Source: a virus. Taken from it: a stretch of DNA of 56,697 bases. Below the pieces are notes generated by a model that saw nothing but the letters and a program-made list of their open reading frames with translations, was not told the origin of the DNA and ran no database searches. Position numbers and translations under genes: made by a program. The stretch lies in IMG/VR virus record IMGVR_UViG_3300020171_002227, positions 1 to 56,697 of that record. One strand, given 5' to 3'. This document shows positions 25,351 through 34,682 of the stretch, in pieces (position 1 is the first letter of the stretch; each line of letters opens with the position of its first letter).

Positions 25351-26848
25351 TTCTATTTTGTAGGGATGGGCTCAATTTTCGTATTGTTTTTTTCTCAATT
25401 TCAGTTATAAATTCTTTAGTATTAGCATCTTTGTTAGCTTGCGCTTGAATTTCTACTAATCGTTCAGCACTTACAACGGTATTCCTCATTACCGGTCTCT
25501 TATAATTCATCAAATCCGTATCAAAATCTTCATCTAAATGCCCACCCTCAATCGCCATTTTATAAAGTTGTGTTCCCGGATAAGGTGTTGCGAAAAAGAA
25601 ACTTACATAAATAGCTCCAGCTTCACTTAACTTTTTACCCATTTCAATACTTTGATACATCTCTTCTTCCGTTTCATCTGGAAAACCCATAACAATGTTT
25701 ACAGGAGTCTTGATTCCTATCGCATTCAACACTTTCATTAGAGATAATATATCCATTTTATCTAATCTAATTTTTCCAGAACAATATTTATCAATAATAC
25801 GTTGTGAACCAGATTCAAGTGGAAATGCCATCTGATAAAAACCCGCATCATAAAGCATCTGTATAAATGGTATATCTATCGCCCATTTACCATCAATCTC
25901 CTGTGATTTATCAAAAAAATCAATAAGATTAACGCCATTTATACCTAAGAATTTTAATCCTTCATTCTGTATTGCGGTAAATAATTTACATGTTCTATCT
26001 TTATGTGATAATAAACTATCATCTTCAAAATAAATACGCTTAACGCCTAACTTCTTTAATTCTTTTATCTCTAATAAAGTTCGATCTAATGAATGTAATC
26101 TTAGTTTACCTATATCCTTTTTCTTACCTGATATATGACAATATGCGCAATGGAAGCGGCAACCTCTTGATGTAAGTATTGCTGAAGACAATTCCCCATC
26201 ACACGCTGTTACATCTCGTATATCATATTTATCCATGGGTAATTTATTCCATGCTGGCATGGGTAGATTATCAAGATTTTTTTCAAAACAAGTTTCATCA
26301 ACTTCATTAACTATAATTCTACCATATCGCATGTATGCCCAACCCGGTATGTTCTCAATATTCTCTAATATAACTCTTGGAAATATTATTTCTCCTTCAG
26401 TTAAACAAACACCATCAAAATAACCCGTAACTAAAAAACGTTCATAAATTGCTCTGGCATTAGTGCCACCGACATATATTTTAATATTTGAATTCATATC
26501 CTTTATAGCTTTTGCAGTTTTTATAACCATATTAGTTTGCGATGTAAAATTAGAATTAATACCAACAAAAGTATAATCACCATTCTTTACATATTCGGCT
26601 ATTTCATTAAAGCTCATACCAACTTTTATAAGACCATTATCTTGTGGCACAAATCGGAATAAAGTATTTTTTAAATCACTACCGTCACCAATATTGGCAT
26701 CTAAAATATCTGTTAGTATACCATTTTTTTCAAGTGCTGCGGCAAGATATAACAAGCTCAATGATCCATCCGGTTTCGGTATTTCTATCGGCATCAATTG
26801 TGATGGCGTATATATTAAAAGTCCCTTATTTATAACAAACGATTCCAT
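25343..26848 (-). CDS. B12-binding-type radical SAM enzyme
   Basis: A 501-aa protein. The N-terminal 200 residues look like the Rossmann-like B12-binding domain of this class (LLYLAAALEKNGI, then YVGGTNARA). The radical SAM core has its 4Fe-4S ligands in CRFHCAYC (Cys230, 234, 237). These enzymes carry out radical methylations or rearrangements. A second member lies at 34683. The pair probably modifies a sugar or lipid used by the surrounding glycosyltransferases. The iron-sulfur cluster again suggests an anaerobic host. The 3' end carries a TATA box for the next gene. Confidence 0.85.
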   Translation of the reverse strand: MESFVINKGLLIYTPSQLMPIEIPKPDGSLSLLYLAAALEKNGILTDILDANIGDGSDLKNTLFRFVPQDNGLIKVGMSFNEIAEYVKNGDYTFVGINSNFTSQTNMVIKTAKAIKDMNSNIKIYVGGTNARAIYERFLVTGYFDGVCLTEGEIIFPRVILENIENIPGWAYMRYGRIIVNEVDETCFEKNLDNLPMPAWNKLPMDKYDIRDVTACDGELSSAILTSRGCRFHCAYCHISGKKKDIGKLRLHSLDRTLLEIKELKKLGVKRIYFEDDSLLSHKDRTCKLFTAIQNEGLKFLGINGVNLIDFFDKSQEIDGKWAIDIPFIQMLYDAGFYQMAFPLESGSQRIIDKYCSGKIRLDKMDILSLMKVLNAIGIKTPVNIVMGFPDETEEEMYQSIEMGKKLSEAGAIYVSFFFATPYPGTQLYKMAIEGGHLDEDFDTDLMNYKRPVMRNTVVSAERLVEIQAQANKDANTKEFITEIEKKTIRKLSPSLQNRKV

Positions 26849-27479
26849 AAGTCACCAAATTTACATAATAAAGTTTAGATATATTATATTTCATATTCAA
26901 ATTATTTAATAACACTATAATACTTTCATCGTTAAATAGTTGTTGATGCCAAATATGCTTATATTTGGCATCGGATATTGCAGAAACACATTTAGCCATT
27001 GTAGTAGGATGCTCTAAGGTAGCTTTAATTTCTTGTCGATCTATTTTATCATCATAACCACAATAAGTATTAACCACATTCTTATCTGAATGCGACATTT
27101 CACCAACAGTCCATTCAGATTCACATGGTAATGTTATTACAATTTTATTTTTTGTAACTCTCTTTGCATCTTGTAAAGCTTTTAATGGATCGGCAACATG
27201 TTCAAGTACATCACCAAAAACTATTGTATCAAATGTATTATTTTTAAATGGTAAATTTAAAGCATCACCACGAACAAATTTAGGATCTTTCAACCATAGC
27301 GGCAACCAAACATCGCAGTCAAAAAACATAATCTCATTTATATATCGTTTAGTTGGATAACTTGGATACCATCTTTCAAATGCCCATAGACTGGTATCAT
27401 TACAACCCACATCTAATATTTTATTATCTGAATTACGCACAATAAACTCAAATCGATGCATTTGTAAACTAGGTATCAT
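26826..27479 (-). CDS. SAM-dependent methyltransferase (class I)
   Basis: Predicted small-molecule or sugar methyltransferase. It has motif I ILDVGCND, an acidic loop, and the later FDTIVFGDVLEHV typical of Methyltransf_11. I chose the ATG at 27479 because the paralogue at 31389 starts with the same MIPSL-MHRFEF. A longer start at 27497 overlaps the GT4 stop. The two paralogues share over half of their motif layout, suggesting gene duplication or parallel acquisition within the island. The likely substrate is a nucleotide sugar or glycan. Confidence 0.85.
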   Translation of the reverse strand: MIPSLQMHRFEFIVRNSDNKILDVGCNDTSLWAFERWYPSYPTKRYINEIMFFDCDVWLPLWLKDPKFVRGDALNLPFKNNTFDTIVFGDVLEHVADPLKALQDAKRVTKNKIVITLPCESEWTVGEMSHSDKNVVNTYCGYDDKIDRQEIKATLEHPTTMAKCVSAISDAKYKHIWHQQLFNDESIIVLLNNLNMKYNISKLYYVNLVTYGIVCYK

Positions 27480-27480
27480 T

Positions 27481-28548
27481 TCACCACTCCTCACCATTTA
27501 TAATTTGATTATAAATCTCAAGATGTTTCTTAGCCATAACAATTCTGTCGAATCTATTTAACATATCATCACGACATTTTATTGTATCAATTTTATCTAT
27601 ATTATTTATTGCATTTCTCATTTCGTCAATGTTATTACAAAGTAACCCAGTTTCTTTATCCTTTACAATTTCGCATGGTGCACCATGATTAAAAGTTATA
27701 ACCGGTGTTCCACATGATAATGATTCAATCATTACCAATCCAAAACCCTCCCTATAAAGAACGGGGAACAAAAATGCCTTAGCATTTTGAATAAGTTGTC
27801 GTTTAGTGTATTGATGATTACTATCATTTTGTAATTCAATATATTTAATATTATCATATCCAATTATAGATTTTAAATACGCATCACGTAATGACTTATA
27901 AATATTATCTGGTTCACCGCAAGCAATAATAAGATTAAATTTCATTTCTTTTGCCAAGCTTATAGCGATGTCAATACCCTTATGTTGCAATAAACTACCA
28001 AAATAAATAAAATAATTGCTTTTATCATACTTAGGTAAATAAAAATTCGTATTAGTTCCAAAATGTATAAATCTTACAGATTCATTTTTACCCGTATATC
28101 CAACTTTTTCATACCAAGGTGTTCTTTCAAAACCATTTAATCCATTTGCGGCGGCAAATTGTGAACTTTTTGATGGAACCAATATGTTATGTGCTTTCTG
28201 ATTCCAACTAAATCCAAAATAAGTACATGTTACGTTTTTATACCCCTCATCATATAATGAATTATTAAAAATTTTTGAATGACTAAAATCATGTACAAAA
28301 TCAGATTTCTTTAAATCATCTTTATATTTATTAAACAGTTTATGCTCTAACGTAGGATTACAATCATCACGTAATGGTATTTCTACAAGCTTACCACCTT
28401 TAGGTATTTGTGAACCCACTGGCGCATAAAGTATAACTTCATGACCCAATTCAATATATGCGCACGCTAAATCCCAAATAAAGATTTCCGCGCCCCAGCC
28501 ACACGGTGGACATGTATGTGAAGTATTAGATATTATAGATATTTTCAT
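27481..28548 (-). CDS. GT4-family glycosyltransferase
   Basis: GT-B transferase, start set at 28548 where ATGA overlaps the previous stop. The N-terminal KISIISNTSHTCPPCGWGA is similar to the 24225 enzyme. The C-terminal FGSLLQHKGIDIAISLAKE and REGFGLVMIESLSCGTPVI match GT4. It ends GEEW, the same ending as in the other two GT4 proteins. Together these show repeated use of one enzyme type, probably for successive sugars of one glycan. Confidence 0.9.
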   Translation of the reverse strand: MKISIISNTSHTCPPCGWGAEIFIWDLACAYIELGHEVILYAPVGSQIPKGGKLVEIPLRDDCNPTLEHKLFNKYKDDLKKSDFVHDFSHSKIFNNSLYDEGYKNVTCTYFGFSWNQKAHNILVPSKSSQFAAANGLNGFERTPWYEKVGYTGKNESVRFIHFGTNTNFYLPKYDKSNYFIYFGSLLQHKGIDIAISLAKEMKFNLIIACGEPDNIYKSLRDAYLKSIIGYDNIKYIELQNDSNHQYTKRQLIQNAKAFLFPVLYREGFGLVMIESLSCGTPVITFNHGAPCEIVKDKETGLLCNNIDEMRNAINNIDKIDTIKCRDDMLNRFDRIVMAKKHLEIYNQIINGEEW

Positions 28549-29195
28549 TTTTTTATTTCCTGAAATAATTGCCAACTTTTCTGTGAACTAATTAGAGCAT
28601 CCTCAGACGATATACGAGGAAAATGTGGTATATGAACGACCTCAACATCTCGCATACATATAAATTTTATATGTTTCCACATTCTCCATAAAAATTCTTG
28701 GCACCAATGTGTGGCACAACCTTTAAATTCTTCTCTAAAATTTATAAAATATTTTCTATTAAAACAACAAAATCCTTCAGGTAAATCGTATGATTTAAAA
28801 TAAAATTCTTCAAAGTTTTTGCGCGTTTCAAGACTATTTATCATCATAAGTTTGCCAGCATATAATTTATCGTTACCATATTTTTCTATATATTCACTTA
28901 GTCTCTCTAAATAATCCGGATATACTATTAAATCTAAACTCCATAAATGAATATATTCACCATGAGAAACTTTAAATCCCTCGTTCATCAATTTACCAAT
29001 TCGATCGGTGGGAACCAAAATATTATTTATTTTAATACCATTATATAAAATATAATCAGTATCTATTATTTTGTTGCCGCAAATTATTATTTCAAAATCT
29101 TTAAATGTTTGATTTACTAAAAAATCTATACAATGCTTTAAATTATTATCAGTAAATGTTCCATAAACCGGAATTATAAAGGAAAATTTAACCAT
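28545..29195 (-). CDS. GT2-like glycosyltransferase (GT-A)
   Basis: A 216-aa GT-A enzyme: FSFIIPVYGTFTDNNLKHC is the start, NQTFKDFEIIICGN the first conserved strand, and the LWSLDLIV region sits where the DxD would be (here reduced). A later HIPHFP region is atypical. It overlaps both neighbours, so it is translationally coupled with the downstream GT4. Without a clear DxD the metal site is uncertain and the protein might be non-catalytic. Confidence 0.75.
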   Translation of the reverse strand: MVKFSFIIPVYGTFTDNNLKHCIDFLVNQTFKDFEIIICGNKIIDTDYILYNGIKINNILVPTDRIGKLMNEGFKVSHGEYIHLWSLDLIVYPDYLERLSEYIEKYGNDKLYAGKLMMINSLETRKNFEEFYFKSYDLPEGFCCFNRKYFINFREEFKGCATHWCQEFLWRMWKHIKFICMRDVEVVHIPHFPRISSEDALISSQKSWQLFQEIKK

Positions 29196-30693
29196 GTCTT
29201 AACACCTCTATTTTTTGTTCAATCTCATCAATAGTGATGGGTATATTACCTTCATGTTCGCACGCAACAGCTGCACCTAAACTGCCTATAATAGAACTAA
29301 TAACAATATTACCACATACTTTATATGCTAAGGATGATACTGCTAACATTGCATCTCCAGCACCAGTCGCATCAATTAAACAAGATACAAAACTATCAAG
29401 CGCAAAGAAATCTTTAGGTTTATTATTACCATCTCGATATGTTAATGTTCCACGCTCACCCAATTTTAGAATAAGATTTTTGGCACCAGACTTTTTATAT
29501 AATTCTAATCCTAAAGGTCTTACACCGGTATCTTGATCACCTAATGCAAATCTTGCCTCTTTTTCATTGGGTAAAATTAAATCAAAATTTTTAAAATCTA
29601 ATATGTTTCCCCATCGATTATTAACCTGCGTATCTGCAACACGCATAATATTTTTAGGTATTAAAGATGCTAAATAGTTAGACGTAAATTTATTAAATAT
29701 TCCGTGTCTAAAATCACTGAATATAATGATATCTGTAGGAGTTTTCATTATATCTTTTAGCTCATCTAATATCTTATTAGATATCATTCTATTATCCACG
29801 GTATTTACTTGGAGTAATTTATAACCATCAACCCAAAATCTTTCCTTTAATGTTGTGGGTCGACTATCAATAATTGGTTTAAAATTTATATCAACTAAAT
29901 CATTAATAACAAAATTTGCTAAATTATCATTACCTAATACTGTTGTAAATGTTACATCTGCGCCTAAACTTTTTAAGTGTTTAGCGACAATACCGGCACC
30001 ACCTATGAATGTTTTTTCTGATTCTCGTTTTACGCTAAAAGTGGGAGTTTTTGCGGTCTGACCTATTAAAGAACAGTATGAATATTTGTCAACGATAGTA
30101 TCTCCCACTACATGTACTTTAATATTTTTAAATTGATGTAAGATATTACTTAAATCATCAAAATTAATATTTTCAGATTCCATTATAGTAAGTAATTTAT
30201 CTATAGTGAGCTTTGGTTTGTGCATAGCTAATAATTTTGTAGATGAATAAACAACATCCCCCGGACTATAAATACATTTTCCACCATATGATTCTACAGC
30301 ATCAATTTCTTCTTGAGTTTTTGGATTATGACCATCTTTATATTCGAATCCCTTACAAAAAAAATCAGGTTGTATTTTCAATATATTTTCAATAGGTGTT
30401 GGATTTTCATCAATAATAACAAAATCTATCATTTCTAAAGCCGCTAAATTTTCTGCACGTAATTGTTGAGGTATATAAGGACGATCTTCCCCTTTAGATA
30501 TATATTTATCACAAGTTAAACTTGCAATAAGAATATCAGCTTGATTTTTTGCATATTGCAAATATCTCAAATGTCCAACGTGGATCACATCGAAACAACC
30601 ATGTCCAATAATAACCGTTTTATTTCTTGGGAATTTACCAATAATATCACAAATTTCATCAACACTTTTAATTTTATTAAGATAATTTAACAT
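29188..30693 (-). CDS. Nucleotidyltransferase-PfkB sugar kinase fusion (HldE-like, reversed order)
   Basis: A 501-aa two-domain protein. The N-terminal domain is a cytidylyltransferase-type nucleotidyltransferase (IIGHGCFDVIHVGHLRYL, with HVGH near residue 41). The C-terminal domain is a PfkB/ribokinase-type kinase: GGAGIVAKHLKSLGADV, and the catalytic DATGAGDA at residues 441-448. Bacterial HldE, which makes ADP-heptose precursors, has the same two domains in the opposite order. The product is probably a nucleotide-activated sugar for the glycosyltransferases beside it. The sugar cannot be named from sequence alone. Confidence 0.85.
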   Translation of the reverse strand: MLNYLNKIKSVDEICDIIGKFPRNKTVIIGHGCFDVIHVGHLRYLQYAKNQADILIASLTCDKYISKGEDRPYIPQQLRAENLAALEMIDFVIIDENPTPIENILKIQPDFFCKGFEYKDGHNPKTQEEIDAVESYGGKCIYSPGDVVYSSTKLLAMHKPKLTIDKLLTIMESENINFDDLSNILHQFKNIKVHVVGDTIVDKYSYCSLIGQTAKTPTFSVKRESEKTFIGGAGIVAKHLKSLGADVTFTTVLGNDNLANFVINDLVDINFKPIIDSRPTTLKERFWVDGYKLLQVNTVDNRMISNKILDELKDIMKTPTDIIIFSDFRHGIFNKFTSNYLASLIPKNIMRVADTQVNNRWGNILDFKNFDLILPNEKEARFALGDQDTGVRPLGLELYKKSGAKNLILKLGERGTLTYRDGNNKPKDFFALDSFVSCLIDATGAGDAMLAVSSLAYKVCGNIVISSIIGSLGAAVACEHEGNIPITIDEIEQKIEVLRHG

Positions 30694-31388
30694 TTTAGAA
30701 CCTTAGATTTTTTACTATTATGACAATGCATACATAACGGAACTAATCGCCATGGTTTTCCCTTACAACCTTGTTCTTTATCACTATCTACATGATGAAC
30801 TGATAATTTATTAAATTTACCCGTTTTAGTAATATTATCTTTTTCTTCTCTTACACAAATAACACATTTTCTTCCATATTGCTCTCGCACTTCTTCTTTT
30901 CTTTTTTCATTAAACTTAGGACAATATGGTTCAAATGACTTTCCACCCTGCCAATTAGATGATAATTCACCACATAATCCGGTATGAGATTTAGATAATT
31001 TGCTTTTAGTCTCTTCTGTTCTTTTTATACCTAAAATTTTACCCTTATTACTATTTCCTATTTTTTTATTATGATCTTCGGTATTATGTTTTCCATACCT
31101 TGGATTTTTATCGCCATTTTTAGATTCTGACATTTTTTTTATACTTTCTTCAGAATGACGTTTTCCATACCATGGATTTTTATCACCAATTAATGATTGT
31201 GATATTTTTTTTCGCACTTCAGGATTTTTACATGGATTATTATTAATTATTTGATGACCTACAATATATTTAGGAATTCCCATAGATTTATGTTGTCTTT
31301 TAATAATAATTTCTTTACCACATCCACATTGACAAAAATGTTTACCTTGATTTTCTATAATAAACATTTTTATTTTATTCCCGCGCAT
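30687..31388 (-). CDS. HNH homing endonuclease with NUMOD3-like repeats
   Basis: A 233-aa protein with an N-terminal cysteine module (HFCQCGCGKEIIIKRQHKS), NUMOD3-like repeats (NPWYGKRHSEESIKKMSES and a second copy), then CVICVREEKDN, VHHVDSDKEQG and CMHCHNS. The cysteine module in the first 40 residues is a variant of the one in the genes at 22417 and 53816. It starts directly after the methyltransferase stop and overlaps the next gene by 7 nt. Another free-standing endonuclease in an intergenic site. Confidence 0.9.
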   Translation of the reverse strand: MRGNKIKMFIIENQGKHFCQCGCGKEIIIKRQHKSMGIPKYIVGHQIINNNPCKNPEVRKKISQSLIGDKNPWYGKRHSEESIKKMSESKNGDKNPRYGKHNTEDHNKKIGNSNKGKILGIKRTEETKSKLSKSHTGLCGELSSNWQGGKSFEPYCPKFNEKRKEEVREQYGRKCVICVREEKDNITKTGKFNKLSVHHVDSDKEQGCKGKPWRLVPLCMHCHNSKKSKVLKC

Positions 31389-32051
31389 CTATTTTCTCCA
31401 CGCAATACACGCCAATGATACAAAATTCAAACAACTATAATGTATATTGTAAATATGCCAATCCCATTCATTTTTATCAAAATTACTTTCGATTAATTTA
31501 GTAAAAGTTTCTTCATTAAAGAACCTCTGGTGATGGATGTGATGGAAGTCCACATCATCTAATGCATCACTACATAACCCGGATGGATGTCTAATACTAC
31601 AATCCTTACTTAATTCATGCATATCCTCACCATTAGCAATATGGGTATCTCTTGTTATGAATCTTTGCACATAAGGACTATCTTGTAACCATTTATATTC
31701 ATTTGGCACTGTTATAATAATTCTATCTCGCGTTAATCGTTTTCCTTCTTTTAATACGATATCAACATCATTTATATGTTCAAGTATATCTCCGTAAATA
31801 ACGGTATCGATTGAACGATCTGGTAGTGGTATGTTTTCTGCAAATGCACGAATGAATTTAAATCCTAGTGTATTATTCCATTGATCGCAATCCACGAGAG
31901 TCACCGATTTAATATGCGGCGGATTCGTTATAGACTCTTGTGGTATTGGATATCTCCATTGCGCATGATCCGCACAACCAATATCCAACACATCACCTAT
32001 AGCAAACCTTGTCTGAAACTCAAATCTATGCATCATTAAACTTGGTATCAT
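31389..32051 (-). CDS. SAM-dependent methyltransferase (class I)
   Basis: A 220-aa enzyme. Motif I is VLDIGCADHAQWR, and IDTVIYGDILEHI follows the acidic loop, as in Methyltransf_11. It is clearly a paralogue of the methyltransferase at 26826 (same start MIPSLMMHRFEF). It is adjacent to an inserted HNH gene on one side and a small cysteine-rich gene on the other (ATGA overlap). Likely methylates a sugar nucleotide or glycan. Confidence 0.85.
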   Translation of the reverse strand: MIPSLMMHRFEFQTRFAIGDVLDIGCADHAQWRYPIPQESITNPPHIKSVTLVDCDQWNNTLGFKFIRAFAENIPLPDRSIDTVIYGDILEHINDVDIVLKEGKRLTRDRIIITVPNEYKWLQDSPYVQRFITRDTHIANGEDMHELSKDCSIRHPSGLCSDALDDVDFHHIHHQRFFNEETFTKLIESNFDKNEWDWHIYNIHYSCLNFVSLACIAWRK

Positions 32052-32176
32052 TTCTTTTCATCCATTCTAAACATTGTTGGGTTCTTGCATTCATGTGGTA
32101 AATCCGCTCTTACCATCGTGCAACACCATACGCACCATATATACGGATGATCATTTTCGTATCTAATTCCTACCAT
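32048..32176 (-). CDS. Small cysteine-rich protein (42 aa)
   Basis: Frame MVGIRYENDHPYIWCVWCCT ends overlapping the methyltransferase ATG. CVWCC together with a later HEC suggests a zinc site. The stretch from 32177 to 32316 upstream has no gene and only AT-rich sequence with a possible minus-strand TATA-like element. Confidence 0.5.
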   Translation of the reverse strand: MVGIRYENDHPYIWCVWCCTMVRADLPHECKNPTMFRMDEKK

Positions 32177-32315
32177 ATTTATATCCTCACCAATCTTTTT
32201 TTAATAATTTACTTATGTTTTCTCTGCTCGATTTATATTTTAATATAAGTATTCTTGTTTTTTAGTTGCGAGTTCAACTTTATTATTTCTTTTTTACATA
32301 TCGAATAAATATATA

Positions 32316-33113
32316 TTATGGATTCACCCCATATTTTTTACATAATAAATTATATTTATTAGTGCTTACAATTGCGACATCTTCAGGATCAAAAAATTTT
32401 ACAAAGGGTGGAATTGGATAACTCATTATTCGTTGTATTGCGGCTCTACCATCAGATACAAATTTAAGATTATTTTCGTATATTAATCTAACATAAAATT
32501 CAATATTAGCCGGACCAGTTCTTCCATTATAAGATTCATCCCAACCACCAATTTTTCTCGCGTATATTGTTGGAAATGATTCATTACGACTATAACAAGT
32601 TCGATGATCTACTAAAGTTCCATTAGGCGCGTCTAATTTTGGATCCATTCTAAATTGTGGTAATACAGTAAACATTTTAGTATTAAATTCTTCATAAAAT
32701 GTAGAAAACGGATCTTCTAAATTTGATTTTAATTTTGGTAAACCATAAATAATTTGTGGTGCGGACAAACAATACCCCGCTTCATTATATTGATAATGTA
32801 TGTCAATCCAATATGGATTCATATAAGTGTAATCACTAAGTATAATTGTATATTGTCCCGTAGCTTTTTCTAAACATTGATTTAAGGAACTATTGTGTGA
32901 GTGATAATCGGATTGATTTTGTGGTTCAAAATGAATTACATTGATTTTATTTTCTTGCGCCCAATTCTTCACTATTGTCGCACGTCTATTATACAATTTA
33001 TCTGACCATACTATCTCAAATTCGGATTTTAAAAATGTTTGCTTTTTAAAACTTTCAAAAAGCATATCACATCCACCATACCGGTGCGTACACAATAAAA
33101 TACTAATTTTCAT
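32316..33113 (-). CDS. GT-A glycosyltransferase-like protein, paralogue 1
   Basis: A 265-aa protein with the GT2-like start ISILLCTHRYGGCDMLFESF, a middle DYTYMNPYWIDIHYQYNE where the metal site of GT-A enzymes would be, and GGWDESYNGRTGPANIEF near the C-terminus, similar to the acceptor region of GT2 enzymes. The next gene encodes a close paralogue with the same length, and they overlap by 4 nt. Tandem duplication followed by divergence is the simplest reading. Confidence 0.75.
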   Translation of the reverse strand: MKISILLCTHRYGGCDMLFESFKKQTFLKSEFEIVWSDKLYNRRATIVKNWAQENKINVIHFEPQNQSDYHSHNSSLNQCLEKATGQYTIILSDYTYMNPYWIDIHYQYNEAGYCLSAPQIIYGLPKLKSNLEDPFSTFYEEFNTKMFTVLPQFRMDPKLDAPNGTLVDHRTCYSRNESFPTIYARKIGGWDESYNGRTGPANIEFYVRLIYENNLKFVSDGRAAIQRIMSYPIPPFVKFFDPEDVAIVSTNKYNLLCKKYGVNP

Positions 33114-33907
33114 GGATTAACTCCATATTTCTTACATAGTATATTATATCTTCTTGTATTTATAGTCATGTCCATTTCTTCTGATAAAAATTCTGTAAAT
33201 GGTGGTATTGAATAAGACATTATCCTATATATTTCCGCTCGACCATCACAAGCAATTTTACAATTAGCTTCATATTGTAATCTTAATCCAAATTCCAAAT
33301 TAGATTGCCCGGCTCTATTGTTATAATTTTCATCCCAACCACCAATTTCTCTACCTAATTTAGTGGGAAATGATTCATTTCTATTATACCAATAATGGAA
33401 ATCAATCAAAGCGCCATTTTGTAATTGTAACTTCGGATCCATATTAAATATAGGCAGCAATTTAAACATATCGATATTAAAATCTTCATAAAATATCGAG
33501 ATGGGATGTTCTAAACTACTGCATAGTTTTGGTAAACCATAAATTCTTTGCGGTGCAGATAAGCAATATCCCGATTGATGGTATGCATAATGAATTTCCA
33601 TCCAATGCGGTAACATGTAGGTATAGTCTCCGATACATATTATACACTCACCAGATGCTTTATTTAAACATTCATTTAATACACTACTATGAACATGGTA
33701 ATTAGACTGCGTCTTAGGTTCGAAATGTATGATGTTAATACCGTTATCTTTTGCCCAAACATAGACTAAATCTTTACGCTCTTTATATAATTTATCGCAC
33801 CACACTAATTCATATTCATTTTTATCAAATGTCTGATGTTCTAAACCAGCAAAAAGCATATCTACGCCACCCCAACGGTGCGTAGTTAATATAATCGACA
33901 CCTTCAT
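33110..33907 (-). CDS. GT-A glycosyltransferase-like protein, paralogue 2
   Basis: Same length and layout as its neighbour: VSIILTTHRWGGVDMLFAGL, HFEPKTQSNYHVHSSVLNEC, the LSAPQRIYGLP motif and GGWDENYNNRAGQSNLEF. The CIGDYTYMLP segment again replaces the classical DxD. Two coupled copies may act on consecutive sugars or as a heterodimer. It is followed by an HNH gene, overlapping its start by 4 nt. Confidence 0.75.
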   Translation of the reverse strand: MKVSIILTTHRWGGVDMLFAGLEHQTFDKNEYELVWCDKLYKERKDLVYVWAKDNGINIIHFEPKTQSNYHVHSSVLNECLNKASGECIICIGDYTYMLPHWMEIHYAYHQSGYCLSAPQRIYGLPKLCSSLEHPISIFYEDFNIDMFKLLPIFNMDPKLQLQNGALIDFHYWYNRNESFPTKLGREIGGWDENYNNRAGQSNLEFGLRLQYEANCKIACDGRAEIYRIMSYSIPPFTEFLSEEMDMTINTRRYNILCKKYGVNP

Positions 33908-34674
33908 ATTTTATCTCCAAAATAATTTAATAAATTTCTTTCTCTTAATTTTTCCATAAAATGCTCTTCCCAATAATTACGATTAAAATTAGCTTTACCA
34001 TGACAACTACTACATAAAGTAATTAAATCCGGATAACAATCTTCCTTTTTATAATGAATATGATGAACCGATAATTTTCTACCATTTTCTAATTCTGTTT
34101 TATTACATTTTTGACAAATTCTATCATCACGAATTCGTATTTCTTCCCTTAATTCCTCTGTCCATCTTTCACAATATTTTATTTCGGTAATTCCACCCTT
34201 CCAATTAGGATTATTTTCACGGCTACTGGCTTCTGATAATTTCTTTCTAGTTTCATAGGAGGGATATTTTCCTTTATTAACTTCTGATAATTTTTTCTTA
34301 TGTTCTTCAGATTTAGGTTTATCTTTATGAAATTCAGATATTTTTTGCCTCACCTCTAATCTTTTAGCGGGATTATTATCACCTGATAATCTTCCTAAAT
34401 TTTTTTTACTTATTTTTTGTTTTGCTTCTTCAGTTTGTTTTTTACCTTTTCGATGTGATGGTTTACCTTTTTTACTATCAGATATTTTCTTTTTATGTTC
34501 TTCTGATTTAGGTTTATCTTTATGTGTTTCAGACATTATTTTACTAATATCATCATCTATTATAGGAAAATTAGGAAAGGACGCAACATACATATTAAAA
34601 TTAATATTATGTTTTCTTAAATGAAGATTATTTATATATTTAAAATTTTTATGACAAATTTGGCATTCAACCAT
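33904..34674 (-). CDS. HNH homing endonuclease with zinc finger and NUMOD3-like repeats
   Basis: A 256-aa protein. It begins with a C2H2-like finger (CQICHKNFKYINNLHLRKH) followed by HNINFNMYVASFPNF, typical of the helix-turn part of phage homing endonucleases. Several NUMOD3-like repeats follow (KPKSEEHKKKISDSKKG), then the HNH core CQKCNKTELEN, VHHIHYKKED and CSSCHGKAN. The C-terminal third is nearly identical to those encoded at 2883 and 16783. Inserted between glycosyltransferase and radical SAM genes. Confidence 0.9.
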   Translation of the reverse strand: MVECQICHKNFKYINNLHLRKHNINFNMYVASFPNFPIIDDDISKIMSETHKDKPKSEEHKKKISDSKKGKPSHRKGKKQTEEAKQKISKKNLGRLSGDNNPAKRLEVRQKISEFHKDKPKSEEHKKKLSEVNKGKYPSYETRKKLSEASSRENNPNWKGGITEIKYCERWTEELREEIRIRDDRICQKCNKTELENGRKLSVHHIHYKKEDCYPDLITLCSSCHGKANFNRNYWEEHFMEKLRERNLLNYFGDKI

Positions 34675-34682
34675 AAAACTAC

